A DNA stretch of 64,000 nucleotides from NCBI GenBank assembly GCA_025463135.1, contig JAOAPY010000026.1, positions 62,001-126,000 of the forward strand, in the 5' to 3' direction. A program made the translations under genes and the position numbers. This document shows positions 16,181-24,221 of this stretch, one piece after another. Each line of letters starts with the position of its first letter. Within the stretch, counting starts at the first letter, position 1. The notes under the pieces are model-generated. The model saw nothing but the letters and a program-made list of their open reading frames with translations, was not told the DNA's origin and searched no databases. The DNA is from Acidobacteriota bacterium (GTDB taxonomy: Bacteria > Acidobacteriota > Blastocatellia > Pyrinomonadales > Pyrinomonadaceae).

Positions 16181-18323
16181 ATACAAATGGCCGGACGCGG
16201 AAAAGCGCAGTTTGATCGGCAAGCGCATCTCGCGCATTGATGGTCCCGTTAAAGTTTCCGGGCGAGCGAAATACTCATACGACCTCAAACGGCCCGGTGT
16301 GCTGTACGGCAAGATGCTTCGCTGCCCGTATGCGCACGCGAAAATTGTGAGCATCGATATTAGCGCCGCGGAAAAGATGCCCGGCGTGAAAGCGGTCCGC
16401 ATCATTCAGGATGTCGGCAAGGAGATCAAGTGGGCCGGCGACGATGTCGTCGGCGTGGCGGCCATTGACGAATCGACGGCGGAAGACGCCGTGCGCGCGA
16501 TCAAAGTTCAATACGAGGTTCTGCCGCATCTTGTCCTCGATAACGATCCAAAGAGCGCCGGTGAGAATGCCAAGCCGGTCGCAGCAACCACCCTGGGTGA
16601 TCCGGCGGCGGCCTTTGCTGCCGCAGACGTTGTCAGCAGCGAAGGCCTTTACGGCAATCGCGTAATCACGCACTGCTGTCTCGAATCCCATGGAATGACC
16701 GCGGAGTGGACTGACGCAAACAGTCTGCTCGTCCATCCATCGACGCAAAACGTTTCGGGCACTGCGGCCCAAATGGCCACGCCTTTGGAAATTCCCGCCA
16801 CCAACATTAAAGTGCATCAGGACCACATTGGCGGCGGATTTGGCAGCAAGTTTGGTCCCGATTCCTGGGGTATCGAGAGCGCCCGTCTCTCAAAACAGGC
16901 AGGTGGTAAACCCGTAAAGCTTTTCCTGGAACGCGCCGCCGAGTTGATGGTCGCCGGAGCTCGTCCTTCGAGTTATGCGCGCGTGAAGGTCGGCGCTAAG
17001 AAAGATGGTACGCTCGTGGCCTGGGAGTCCGAATCGTGGGGCACGGGTGGTCCGGGCGGCGGAGGCTCTCCTCCCCTTCCCTACATCTTCAACATTCCCA
17101 ATCAACACAAACAACACACCGCCATTGCCAACAACATTGGGCCGGCGCGTGCCTGGCGTGCGCCCAATCATCCACAGGCTTGCCTGATCACGATGAGTGC
17201 GCTCGAAGACATGGCCGCCCAACTCAACATGAGCCCGCTCGATTTCTTTCTGAAGAACATTGATTTGACTGGACCACGAGCACATATCTATCGCGACGAG
17301 TTGCAGATTGCCTCTGACCTGATCGGTTGGGATAAAAATTGGCATCCGCGCGGTGACAAGACCGCCGGTCCAATCAAACGCGGGCTGGGACTCTCGATTC
17401 ACACCTGGGGCGGGGGCGGACACCCCAGCGACTGCGACATCACCATTCAGCCCGACGGCTCGGTCGAACTAAAGATGGGCACGCAGGATCTGGGCGTCGG
17501 CACGCGCACGGCGCTCGCTATTGTGGTCGCCGACACGCTCGGACTGCCGCTCGAAGCCGTGAAGATCTCAATTGGAGATAACAGCTATCCGGCATCGGGT
17601 CCGTCCGGCGGCAGCACGACCATCGGCGGCATCAGCGCTTCTGCGCGCCGAGGGGCGGTTGATGCGCGTGATCTGATTTTTGCGAAGGCGGCGCCTTCAC
17701 TAAATGCCAAACCCGAGGAGTTGGAGGCCTGGGGTGGCGTCATTCACGTGAAGACGGATCCGAATCGCAGTCTTACCTGGGCCCAGGCCTGTGCGAAGCT
17801 CGGCGGTATGCCAATTACGGTGCGGGGCAAAAATCCCGGGCCGGAAAAACTTAATGATCAGGGGGTCGGAGGCGTACAGATGGCTGACGTTTCCGTCGAC
17901 GTTGAAACCGGGGTCGTCAAGATCAATAAAATTGTCGCCGTGCAGGACTGCGGTCTAATCATCGATTTGAAAACTGCCGAGAGCCAGGTCTACGGCGCCC
18001 TGATCATGGGCGTGACTTACGCTTTATATGAAGAGAAAGTGATGGATCAGCAAACCGGTACCATGCTGAATCCGAATATGGAGTTCTATAAACTGGCGGG
18101 CCTGGGCGACATTGGAGAGTTGGTGGTCCATATGATGACCGGCAAGGGTTACGACGAGCGAGGTCCGATTGGTTTGGGCGAGCCGCCGACGGTTTCGCCC
18201 GGCGCCGTCATCTCGAACGCGGTCGCTAATGCGATTGGCGTGCGGGTGGGAACACTGCCATTAACACCGGATCAGGTTTTAGCCGCTTTGGAAAAGAAGG
18301 GGGGCAGCAATGCGAGCATTTGA
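16173..18323 (+). CDS. Molybdopterin-binding catalytic subunit, xanthine dehydrogenase family (PaoC/YagR-like)
   Basis: This is the large subunit that binds the molybdenum cofactor and the substrate. It has 716 residues, typical for the aldehyde-oxidoreductase branch. Seen here are the N-terminal KVSGRAKYSYD segment, the cofactor-contact loop GGGFGSKFGPD, an RAWRAPNHPQ motif, GTQDLGVGTRT, and near the C-terminus the catalytic glutamate Glu670 in GLGEPP. The protein has no signal of its own and would travel with the Tat-bearing small subunit. It overlaps its neighbours by 8 and 14 bp, so the three genes form one coupled operon. Family members oxidise aldehydes or N-heterocycles; the substrate is not known. 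Confidence 0.95.
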   Translation: MAEYKWPDAEKRSLIGKRISRIDGPVKVSGRAKYSYDLKRPGVLYGKMLRCPYAHAKIVSIDISAAEKMPGVKAVRIIQDVGKEIKWAGDDVVGVAAIDESTAEDAVRAIKVQYEVLPHLVLDNDPKSAGENAKPVAATTLGDPAAAFAAADVVSSEGLYGNRVITHCCLESHGMTAEWTDANSLLVHPSTQNVSGTAAQMATPLEIPATNIKVHQDHIGGGFGSKFGPDSWGIESARLSKQAGGKPVKLFLERAAELMVAGARPSSYARVKVGAKKDGTLVAWESESWGTGGPGGGGSPPLPYIFNIPNQHKQHTAIANNIGPARAWRAPNHPQACLITMSALEDMAAQLNMSPLDFFLKNIDLTGPRAHIYRDELQIASDLIGWDKNWHPRGDKTAGPIKRGLGLSIHTWGGGGHPSDCDITIQPDGSVELKMGTQDLGVGTRTALAIVVADTLGLPLEAVKISIGDNSYPASGPSGGSTTIGGISASARRGAVDARDLIFAKAAPSLNAKPEELEAWGGVIHVKTDPNRSLTWAQACAKLGGMPITVRGKNPGPEKLNDQGVGGVQMADVSVDVETGVVKINKIVAVQDCGLIIDLKTAESQVYGALIMGVTYALYEEKVMDQQTGTMLNPNMEFYKLAGLGDIGELVVHMMTGKGYDERGPIGLGEPPTVSPGAVISNAVANAIGVRVGTLPLTPDQVLAALEKKGGSNASI

Positions 18324-19287
18324 GTATGCAGTTCCGGCGAACATGGACCAGGCAATCCGCCTGCTTGGTAATTCCTGGGAGGACGCTGCGCCGCTGGCCG
18401 GCGGCACCGATCTCCTTTCGCTGATGAAAGATGACGTGGTCGCCCCCCGCCGGCTGGTGAACATCAAAGAGATCGGCGCGCTGCGCGGACTGAGCATCGA
18501 CGCCAAACAGGGCCTGCGCATCGGCGCGCTCGTGACTGTCCAGGAGCTGGCCGACAATCCCAAGGTCGCGCACGCCTATCCGGTAATCACAAAAACAGCG
18601 AACGAGATCGCCGGTCCGCAGATCAGAAACATGGCTACCATTGGCGGGAATCTTTGCCAGCGGCCGCGTTGCTGGTATTACCGCTCGGGTCATGGACTAC
18701 TGGCCAGGGATCTCAAAGGCCAGTCGCTCGTACCTGGTGGTGACAACCGCTATCACGCCATCCTCGGCAATGATGGGCCGGCCTTTTTCGTGAGTCCGTC
18801 GACACTGGCGCCGCTTTTCATCGCGTTGGGAGCGACTGTTCGTCTGGTTGGCCCCAATGGCAAACGCGAAGTGCTGCTGGAGAAGTTCTATCTGATTCCT
18901 AAATCGGAAACTGAGCGCGAGCACGATCTGAAACCGAACGAGATCGTCACTGAAGTTATTATCCCCCTGCTCAATGGAGCAAAGGCCGCGACCTATGAAG
19001 TGCGTCACAAAGAAGCGATGGAATGGCCGCTGGCCCTCGCTTCGGTAGTCCTGAAGATGAAAGGTCAGACGGTGAGTTCTGCTCGCGTTCTGCTGGGCCA
19101 TGTTGCTCCCGTGCCGTGGCGCTCGGCCGAGGCAGAGAGCGCCCTGGTGGGAAATCCGATCAGCGAAGCGGTAGCAGAGGCCGCGGGCAAAGCCGCTGTG
19201 GCCAACGCGAAAAGCCTTGGCCGTAACGGATACAAAATTCAGATCGCGCGCGTCGCCGTGAAGCGGGCGATCATGGCCGCGTCTTAA
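18310..19287 (+). CDS. FAD-binding subunit, xanthine dehydrogenase family (PaoB/YagS-like)
   Basis: The 325-residue flavoprotein passes electrons from the iron-sulfur subunit to the acceptor. FAD contacts are visible as PLAGGTDLLSLMK (about 28-40) and NMATIGGNLCQRPRCWYYR (about 107-125). PaoB-type subunits use an insertion after this point to bind an extra [4Fe-4S] cluster through four cysteines. Here Cys116 and Cys121 remain, but the following stretch (SGHGLLARDLKGQS, GGDNRYHA) has no cysteine where the second pair is expected, so the extra cluster is probably lost. No PaoD-like maturation chaperone is nearby. Confidence 0.93.
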   Translation: MRAFEYAVPANMDQAIRLLGNSWEDAAPLAGGTDLLSLMKDDVVAPRRLVNIKEIGALRGLSIDAKQGLRIGALVTVQELADNPKVAHAYPVITKTANEIAGPQIRNMATIGGNLCQRPRCWYYRSGHGLLARDLKGQSLVPGGDNRYHAILGNDGPAFFVSPSTLAPLFIALGATVRLVGPNGKREVLLEKFYLIPKSETEREHDLKPNEIVTEVIIPLLNGAKAATYEVRHKEAMEWPLALASVVLKMKGQTVSSARVLLGHVAPVPWRSAEAESALVGNPISEAVAEAAGKAAVANAKSLGRNGYKIQIARVAVKRAIMAAS

Positions 19288-19321
19288 TACATCCGCGAAG
19301 ATGTCTTTGGGAGATAAGGAA

Positions 19322-19555
19322 ATGATTACCGAGGCTGAACGCTTTGACGTCAAACATCCATCGCTCTGTCCGCATCTACGTTGGAAAAGTTTCTTTATTG
19401 AGACTGACAACGATCCTACCGTGCCGCCCACCAACTCCGGTAACTTCTGGTGCGTCTATACTCACAACTGTCTCGGGCCGGACCGCGAACTTGCCGAACC
19501 GGGAAATTGCGTGTCGGCTGAGCGAGCGTGTTATGGAACAGGACGCGTAGGCTAG
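19322..19555 (+). CDS. Small cysteine-rich protein of unknown function
   Basis: The 77-residue protein has six cysteines in spaced positions (SLCPHLRWKSFFIETDND, NFWCVYTHNCLGPD, PGNCVSAERACYG) and a Trp/Tyr-rich middle. The pattern suggests metal binding or disulfides, and similar short proteins are a recurring hypothetical type. GGGAGA seven bases upstream favours ATG 19322. It begins 34 bp after the oxidoreductase operon, possibly as its last gene. No function is assigned. Confidence 0.6.
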   Translation: MITEAERFDVKHPSLCPHLRWKSFFIETDNDPTVPPTNSGNFWCVYTHNCLGPDRELAEPGNCVSAERACYGTGRVG

Positions 19556-19822
19556 GTGTCAGTCGAACTCTTGAATGGTGCATGTTATTATTTCGCCGTG
19601 CGAATTATTGAAGCTCATTACGAAAACGGCCTCCTGAGGCCCAAGTCACCCCTCGCGCTGCGACTTGGCGAGCGTGTTGGTGTGATCGTGGTTCGCTGGC
19701 CCGATCCTGCTCGCTGGGATCTAAGAAAAATTGGAGCTATGGCTGATTCTGAGGATGTTGCTCTCGCTGAGGCCGGGATCGGGGAGTGGCTGCATCAGAT
19801 TGATGAGGAGGAGCAGGGTTGA
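19556..19822 (+). CDS. DUF104/AF2212-like small protein (possible antitoxin)
   Basis: The core RIIEAHYENGLLRPKSPLAL followed by GERVGVIVV matches the DUF104 pattern, a small beta-barrel seen in antitoxins paired with PIN-domain toxins. The GTG at 19556 directly follows the previous stop; a second GTG at 19598 would start the chain right at the conserved core and may be the true start. No PIN toxin lies next to it, so it is an orphan or has another role. The C-terminal helix (EAGIGEWLHQIDEEEQG) is acidic. Confidence 0.65.
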   Translation: MSVELLNGACYYFAVRIIEAHYENGLLRPKSPLALRLGERVGVIVVRWPDPARWDLRKIGAMADSEDVALAEAGIGEWLHQIDEEEQG

Positions 19823-19863
19823 ATGGGACGAGTGGAACCCGAAAAACTTGTGGAGTAATTAGA

Positions 19864-20556
19864 ATGCGTAAAGTTATGACCATCAGTGTTGCCTGTCTTA
19901 GTTTGTTGCTGCTCTCGCTGGCCGCCAACGCACAGCAAATCTCCGGTGACTATTTGGAAACGCGGAACGCCGATATTTGGACCGGCGCCTGTGTCGCGAA
20001 TGGTGAGCTCAACCTCGCCGGCGATCAGGCAATCCTCGCGTGGCATGTTACCAAAGGCCGATGGAATGGCGTGCCGCTGGATGGACTCGGCGTAGTCGGG
20101 GTCGTCAAGGCGGCGGCTACTCTGGGCGATCAATACAACAATCCCTATCCCGCCCAGGCCGTGATGATTGTCGACTCCAAAGCCAATGCCGCCCAGCAAA
20201 AAGCACTCGTCGGCATGGCGCAGAAGATGGCCGGCGGAGAACTCCTCGAGAATGTGGTGGAAATCCGAATCGCGCCTATCGAGATGACTGTAGGCAAAAT
20301 GGAAATGAGCCACCATGGTGGGCAGAGCGCCACGGCTTCATTGCGAGCCGGCACCATGGTTGGAGTTGAGACGCGCGACATCGGCGGCAACGATCATCTC
20401 TGCGGCAACGAGAACATCTACTATGCGCCGTTGGTTAAGCTGGTGCATTCGATGCCGGCCGTCGCCGAACTGGACGAATACGATGGTCCTGGGTTGGGGG
20501 TAATCTGGACCCTGCGCGGGAAACGCAGCGCCTTCGTCGGTCGCTTTGCATTCTAG
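19864..20556 (+). CDS. Secreted DUF1326 domain protein
   Basis: The 230-residue protein has a signal peptide (MTISVACLSLLLLSLAANAQ) and then a DUF1326 domain, recognisable by NADIWTGACVANGE near the start, AWHVTKGRWNGVPLDGLGVV, and a closing CGNENIYY with RSAFVGRFAF. The function of DUF1326 is unknown. GGAG eight bases upstream of ATG 19864 marks the start; an in-frame ATG at 19821 is less likely because it would mask the signal peptide. Confidence 0.8.
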   Translation: MRKVMTISVACLSLLLLSLAANAQQISGDYLETRNADIWTGACVANGELNLAGDQAILAWHVTKGRWNGVPLDGLGVVGVVKAAATLGDQYNNPYPAQAVMIVDSKANAAQQKALVGMAQKMAGGELLENVVEIRIAPIEMTVGKMEMSHHGGQSATASLRAGTMVGVETRDIGGNDHLCGNENIYYAPLVKLVHSMPAVAELDEYDGPGLGVIWTLRGKRSAFVGRFAF

Positions 20557-20561
20557 AGTGC

Positions 20562-20580
20562 CACGGGCGTCCCGCCCGTG
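20562..20580. repeat. Type D palindrome CACGGGC/GCCCGTG
   Basis: CACGGGCGTCCCGCCCGTG begins 6 bp after the DUF1326 gene stop. It could be a hairpin at the end of the transcript, but no T run follows. Confidence 0.75.
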
Positions 20581-20640
20581 AGTGTACCTTCGAGAAACCC
20601 ACGCGCTAGAGGCGTTTGTATTCGCAAGTTGAATCAACAC

Positions 20641-21297
20641 ATGCCCTCCAAGTTGCTCGCCTTCTTTTTTCTGCTCCTGACAATCTCCCTGCCGGTCCTG
20701 GCCGATGGCGGCAAGGTAGAATCCATCGGCGCCTTCGCGGATGCAAGTGCTTCCGAAGGATTGAAAAAGGCGTTGGATCCAAAAGGCTATCGCGTATTGC
20801 TCGCTGATGGCAGCGTGCTTTGTGAAATATGGCTGCCAACTGCGATAGTCAGTGGCAAAACCGACGCACAGGGTGCAACCTACACCTGGCTGGCAGAGTC
20901 GTCGCTGGTCGCCGTGATTTCATTTCCCAAATCGGCCGTTGATTTTCGCAAGCAAGCCATTAAACCCGGCAGTTATACATTGCGCTACGCTATTCATCCG
21001 CAGGACGGCAATCACCTGGGTATCTCTCCCATACGCGATTTCCTGTTGCTGGTTCCCGTAGCCTCGGACCCGGACCCGACAAGCAAATTCAAGTTCGAAG
21101 AGTTGACGGCCCTGAGTAAGAAAGCCAGCGGCACCAATCATCCATCGCCCCTTAGTATCGTTTCGCCCGATGGCATCACCAGCTGGCCTTCTGTTTTCGA
21201 AGATGAAAACAACCATTTGGTATTTGCCGCCAAAGTCAAAACCGGGTCCAGCGAGACACCGGTTGCCTTCGTGGTCAAAGGCGTCGCCGAACAATAG
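20641..21297 (+). CDS. Secreted hypothetical protein
   Basis: The 218-residue protein has a clean signal peptide (KLLAFFFLLLTISLPVLA) and a mixed beta-rich body with TLRYAIHPQDGNHLGISPIRDFL and a C-terminal FVVKGVAEQ. Proteins of this layout recur in Acidobacteriota, but no named domain was recognised. ATG 20641 places the signal peptide at the N-terminus; an earlier in-frame GTG at 20578 would add 21 residues encoded in the palindrome region. There is no clear ribosome binding site. Confidence 0.7.
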   Translation: MPSKLLAFFFLLLTISLPVLADGGKVESIGAFADASASEGLKKALDPKGYRVLLADGSVLCEIWLPTAIVSGKTDAQGATYTWLAESSLVAVISFPKSAVDFRKQAIKPGSYTLRYAIHPQDGNHLGISPIRDFLLLVPVASDPDPTSKFKFEELTALSKKASGTNHPSPLSIVSPDGITSWPSVFEDENNHLVFAAKVKTGSSETPVAFVVKGVAEQ

Positions 21298-21395
21298 CGA
21301 TTCTCTATTTCAGCTTGATCGAGTTTTTGAAATTGCTCAGCAGCGATGACGAAAGATTGACGGCCCGGGAGTAAGTGCCGAAGCAGAAAACCGTT

Positions 21396-21503
21396 CCCGC
21401 CAAGGCGCAGAGACGCAAAGGCGGGAAATGAGGTCAGGCATCGAAACAGTGACAGCTTAAGGTTGCTCTTATTCCTTAGCGAGCTTGGCGTCTTTGCGGG
21501 AAA
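21396..21503. repeat. Inverted repeat of GCCAAGGCGCAGAGACGC type
   Basis: The left arm CCCGCCAAGGCGCAGAGACG (from 21396) continues into CAAAGGCGGG; the right arm is CTTGGCGTCTTTGCGGG (21484-21500). The words CGCAAAG and GCCAAG recur inverted. The rest of the gap 21298-21551 shows nothing else. Confidence 0.6.
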
Positions 21504-21551
21504 TCTCTTGAGCGGTAATGACCGCGACGACTAGCTAAAACATGTCGGACA

Positions 21552-21926
21552 TCAAATCACTCTGGCTAAAGAGTAGCCGGCCCAAACCAGCAATAAGCCA
21601 AGCAGATTGGAACCTACAATGTTCACGGCAGCAAACCAAATCTCACCGTCTTTAAGCAAAGTAAACGTTTGCAGACCGAACGAAGAAAAAGTCGTAAAGC
21701 CGCCCAGCAAGCCGATCATAACCATGGCGCGCATAGTTTCGTTAATCAGGAACCGCTCCTGCATCAGGTAGAACAAGAACCCGGCCAGAAAACAACCGAC
21801 AATGTTGACAACTAATGTTCCGGTGGGAAATGTCTCGCCAAAGCGTCGCGCGATGATGCCGGAGAGCGCGTAACGGCCCAGTGTGCCAATCAAGCCGGCC
21901 AATCCGATCAGAATCGCTTTCTGCAT
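21552..21926 (-). CDS. crcB: Fluoride exporter CrcB/FluC
   Basis: This is a small dual-topology channel that releases fluoride from the cell. The 124-residue protein has four hydrophobic helices and the family motifs GLIGTLGRYALSG near the start, GTLVVNIVGCF, and GGFTTFSSFGLQ holding the phenylalanine and threonine residues of the fluoride path. Length and layout are normal. It begins 15 bp after the acyl-CoA ligase stop on the same strand, so it is probably cotranscribed. No fluoride riboswitch was seen, as the space directly upstream is coding. Confidence 0.93.
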   Translation of the reverse strand: MQKAILIGLAGLIGTLGRYALSGIIARRFGETFPTGTLVVNIVGCFLAGFLFYLMQERFLINETMRAMVMIGLLGGFTTFSSFGLQTFTLLKDGEIWFAAVNIVGSNLLGLLLVWAGYSLARVI

Positions 21927-21941
21927 GCCGCGCGGGTTTCC

Positions 21942-23780
21942 TTATGAATAAAGTTCGTCGATCAGCCCGCCGAACTTCTGATCAATAACGCGGCGTTTTA
22001 CTTTCAAGGTGGGCGTCAGCTCTCCATTGTCGATGGTCAGCTCGTCGGGTAATAACGCCACGCGGCGAATGCGTTCATAGTCGGCAAGTCCGGCAGTGAG
22101 TTTGGCGACATCACGCTGCACCAGTTTTATCGCGGGCGCAAACCGGCTTAGTTCCGCCCGAGACGTGGGAAACTTTTCACCGTCGTCGTTAAGCTGCTGG
22201 CGCATCGCTTCCCAATCGGGAACAATCAGGGCAGCCGGTTGTTTGCGACCGGCGCCGATCACTACGACCTGACCGACGAATTCGCTTTCCTTGATCAAAC
22301 TCTCGAGAAGCTGCGGCGCTACATATTTGCCGTTCGATAACTTAAAGAGATCCTTCTTGCGATCAGTAATGTAAAGCCGGCCTTCTTTATCCATGTGGCC
22401 CACGTCGCCGGTGGCAAACCAGCCATCCTTGAGCACCTCTGTCGAAGCCTCAGGATGTCCATAGTAACCACGCATTACGTTCGGACCGCGGATGATAATC
22501 TCGCCGTCCTCGGCAATAGCCACTTCAATACCCGCGAAAGGCTGGCCCACGGATCCTACCCGATTGTTCTCCGGGCGGTTGGCGCAAACTATGCACGTTT
22601 CCGTCGCGCCATAGCCCTGCAAGACCGGAATGCCCGCAGCTAAAAAAGCGTAGGACAGCGACGGTGAAAGCGGAGCCCCTCCGGAAACGAAATAGCGCAG
22701 GCGCCCGCCGACTCCTTCACGCCACTTGGAAAAGACGAGACGGTCAGCCAGTCTTTGTTGCAGCGCCAGCAGCGCCGGAATCCGCTGTTGCTTGTCCTGC
22801 AATTCAGCGTAGCGATGTCCAACTTCCATCGCTCGCATAAAGACGCGTCGTCGCCAGCCTTTTGCTGACATACCTTTTTTTACGATGCGGTGATAGACCT
22901 TTTCAAACAGGCGCGGCACCGCCGTCATGATGGTCGGCTGCACTTCGCGCAGGTGCTCGCCTACTTGATCGAAGGAACTGCAGTAGTAAACGGAAACGCC
23001 GCTATAGCAAAAAATGTAAAAGCCTGTGCGTTCGAAAATATGTGAGAGAGGTAGGACTGAGAGGGCGACGTCTCTATCGTTGATCGGCAGCCCGCCGTTG
23101 ATGGCAAGCACATTGGAAATGAAGCTTTCATGGGACAGCATCACTCCCTTCGGTTCGCCCGTGGTTCCTGACGTGTAAATGATGGTCGCCAGATCGTCCG
23201 CGTGCACATTGTGCAAGTACTCGTCGAACGCGCGCGGTTGTTCGCGGTCACGCTGGGCGCCAGTCGCTTCCAGCTCTTTCAAAGTGATCGCCTGCTCGAT
23301 ATCCGCTGCCGCTTCTTCATCAAAGAAGATCAGCTTCAACGGCATAGCCAACCCTTCGATCGCTTTGGCTGCATGCTGGTAAACTTTGCGTCCGGAAACA
23401 AACAGCGCGCGCGAGCCGGAATCGCTGAGGATGAATTCGACCTGATCGACCGCCTGCGTGGTGTAGATGGGAACGTTGACAGCGCCGAGACTGAGGATGG
23501 CGAGATCGGTGATGGACCATTCAGGCCGGTTCTCTGAAAGCAAGGCCACGCGATCGCCTGCTTTGATACCCAGAGCGGCGAGACCCAGAGCCACGTGACG
23601 CACCCGCGCCACAAACGCCGCGGCCGGGATGTTAATCCACTCGCCGCTGACTTTGTGATTCAGCGCATCGGCTTTGTTGTGGTCAAGCGCAGCAGTCAAA
23701 CACAAAGCGGGCACGGATGAACGCGCGGGCGCTGTTGCTGGTTCAGTCGCGTCGATTCTGGCGCTTACCGCCGAAGCCAC
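21942..23780 (-). CDS. Long-chain fatty acid-CoA ligase (AMP-forming)
   Basis: The enzyme activates fatty acids to acyl-AMP and then acyl-CoA. The 612-residue protein has the AMP-binding P-loop TIIYTSGTTGEPKGVMLSH (about 200-218), the GYGATETC motif, GWFATGDVGHMDKEGRL and the hinge ITDRKKDLFKLSNGKYVAPQ. The FadD15-like length and the C-terminal RRVIDQKF are typical of the long-chain group. The GTG start at 23780 follows GAGGAG at a spacing of about 10. It is the first gene of a two-gene unit with crcB. Confidence 0.92.
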   Translation of the reverse strand: MASAVSARIDATEPATAPARSSVPALCLTAALDHNKADALNHKVSGEWINIPAAAFVARVRHVALGLAALGIKAGDRVALLSENRPEWSITDLAILSLGAVNVPIYTTQAVDQVEFILSDSGSRALFVSGRKVYQHAAKAIEGLAMPLKLIFFDEEAAADIEQAITLKELEATGAQRDREQPRAFDEYLHNVHADDLATIIYTSGTTGEPKGVMLSHESFISNVLAINGGLPINDRDVALSVLPLSHIFERTGFYIFCYSGVSVYYCSSFDQVGEHLREVQPTIMTAVPRLFEKVYHRIVKKGMSAKGWRRRVFMRAMEVGHRYAELQDKQQRIPALLALQQRLADRLVFSKWREGVGGRLRYFVSGGAPLSPSLSYAFLAAGIPVLQGYGATETCIVCANRPENNRVGSVGQPFAGIEVAIAEDGEIIIRGPNVMRGYYGHPEASTEVLKDGWFATGDVGHMDKEGRLYITDRKKDLFKLSNGKYVAPQLLESLIKESEFVGQVVVIGAGRKQPAALIVPDWEAMRQQLNDDGEKFPTSRAELSRFAPAIKLVQRDVAKLTAGLADYERIRRVALLPDELTIDNGELTPTLKVKRRVIDQKFGGLIDELYS

Positions 23781-23940
23781 GTGTTTGGTGTCTCCTCTGT
23801 CTTAGAAAACCCCGCGGGAGAAAGAAAAACTGAGGGGGGTCTCGGGCCGAGAGATAATACTACAACCCCGCGTAGAACCAAGAGTGCCGGTGAGCGACGC
23901 CAGGACCTGTTCGGTTTAATACTTTCGAATGACTTTTACT

Positions 23941-24097
23941 TCTCATTCACACCGCGGCTTCAGCCCGGTGGCTGCGCCGTTCTAATGAAGACTTGGAACC
24001 GTTTCAACGGTTTCTGATTCGCGGGATAGAAGGTAATCCGTTGGAAACGGTTTTAGTAGACTGCCGATCACCCGATTGAAACCGGGTGAGAATGAGA
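23941..24097. repeat. Nested inverted-repeat element (MITE-like), copy 2
   Basis: The ends are TCTCATTCAC and GTGAGAATGAGA. Next inside are CGGCTTCAGCCCGGTG and CACCCGATTGAAACCGGGTG; innermost are AACCGTTTCAACGGTTTC (23998-24015) and AATCCGTTGGAAACGGTTT (24034-24052). The order equals that of 8975-9160. It occupies the divergent gap 23781-24221, which otherwise holds only upstream sequence of the two flanking genes. Confidence 0.8.
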
Positions 24098-24221
24098 TGA
24101 CGAATTCTTCGGTGGGGCATCGTGGAATACTCATAAGTGTACTGAGGCGGCCCTATTTGTGTCTTGGTTCGAAAGCAAGTTTCGGATAGCTTCCCAAACT
24201 CCGAGACTCTAAAATATCGAC

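Noticed and set aside
18697-19434. A 245-codon minus-strand frame opposite the FAD subunit gene
   Set aside because: It is an antisense shadow of a well-supported coding region with no motif of its own.
21927-21941. Fluoride riboswitch upstream of crcB
   Set aside because: Only 15 bp separate crcB from the upstream gene and no pseudoknot-like sequence was seen before that gene.
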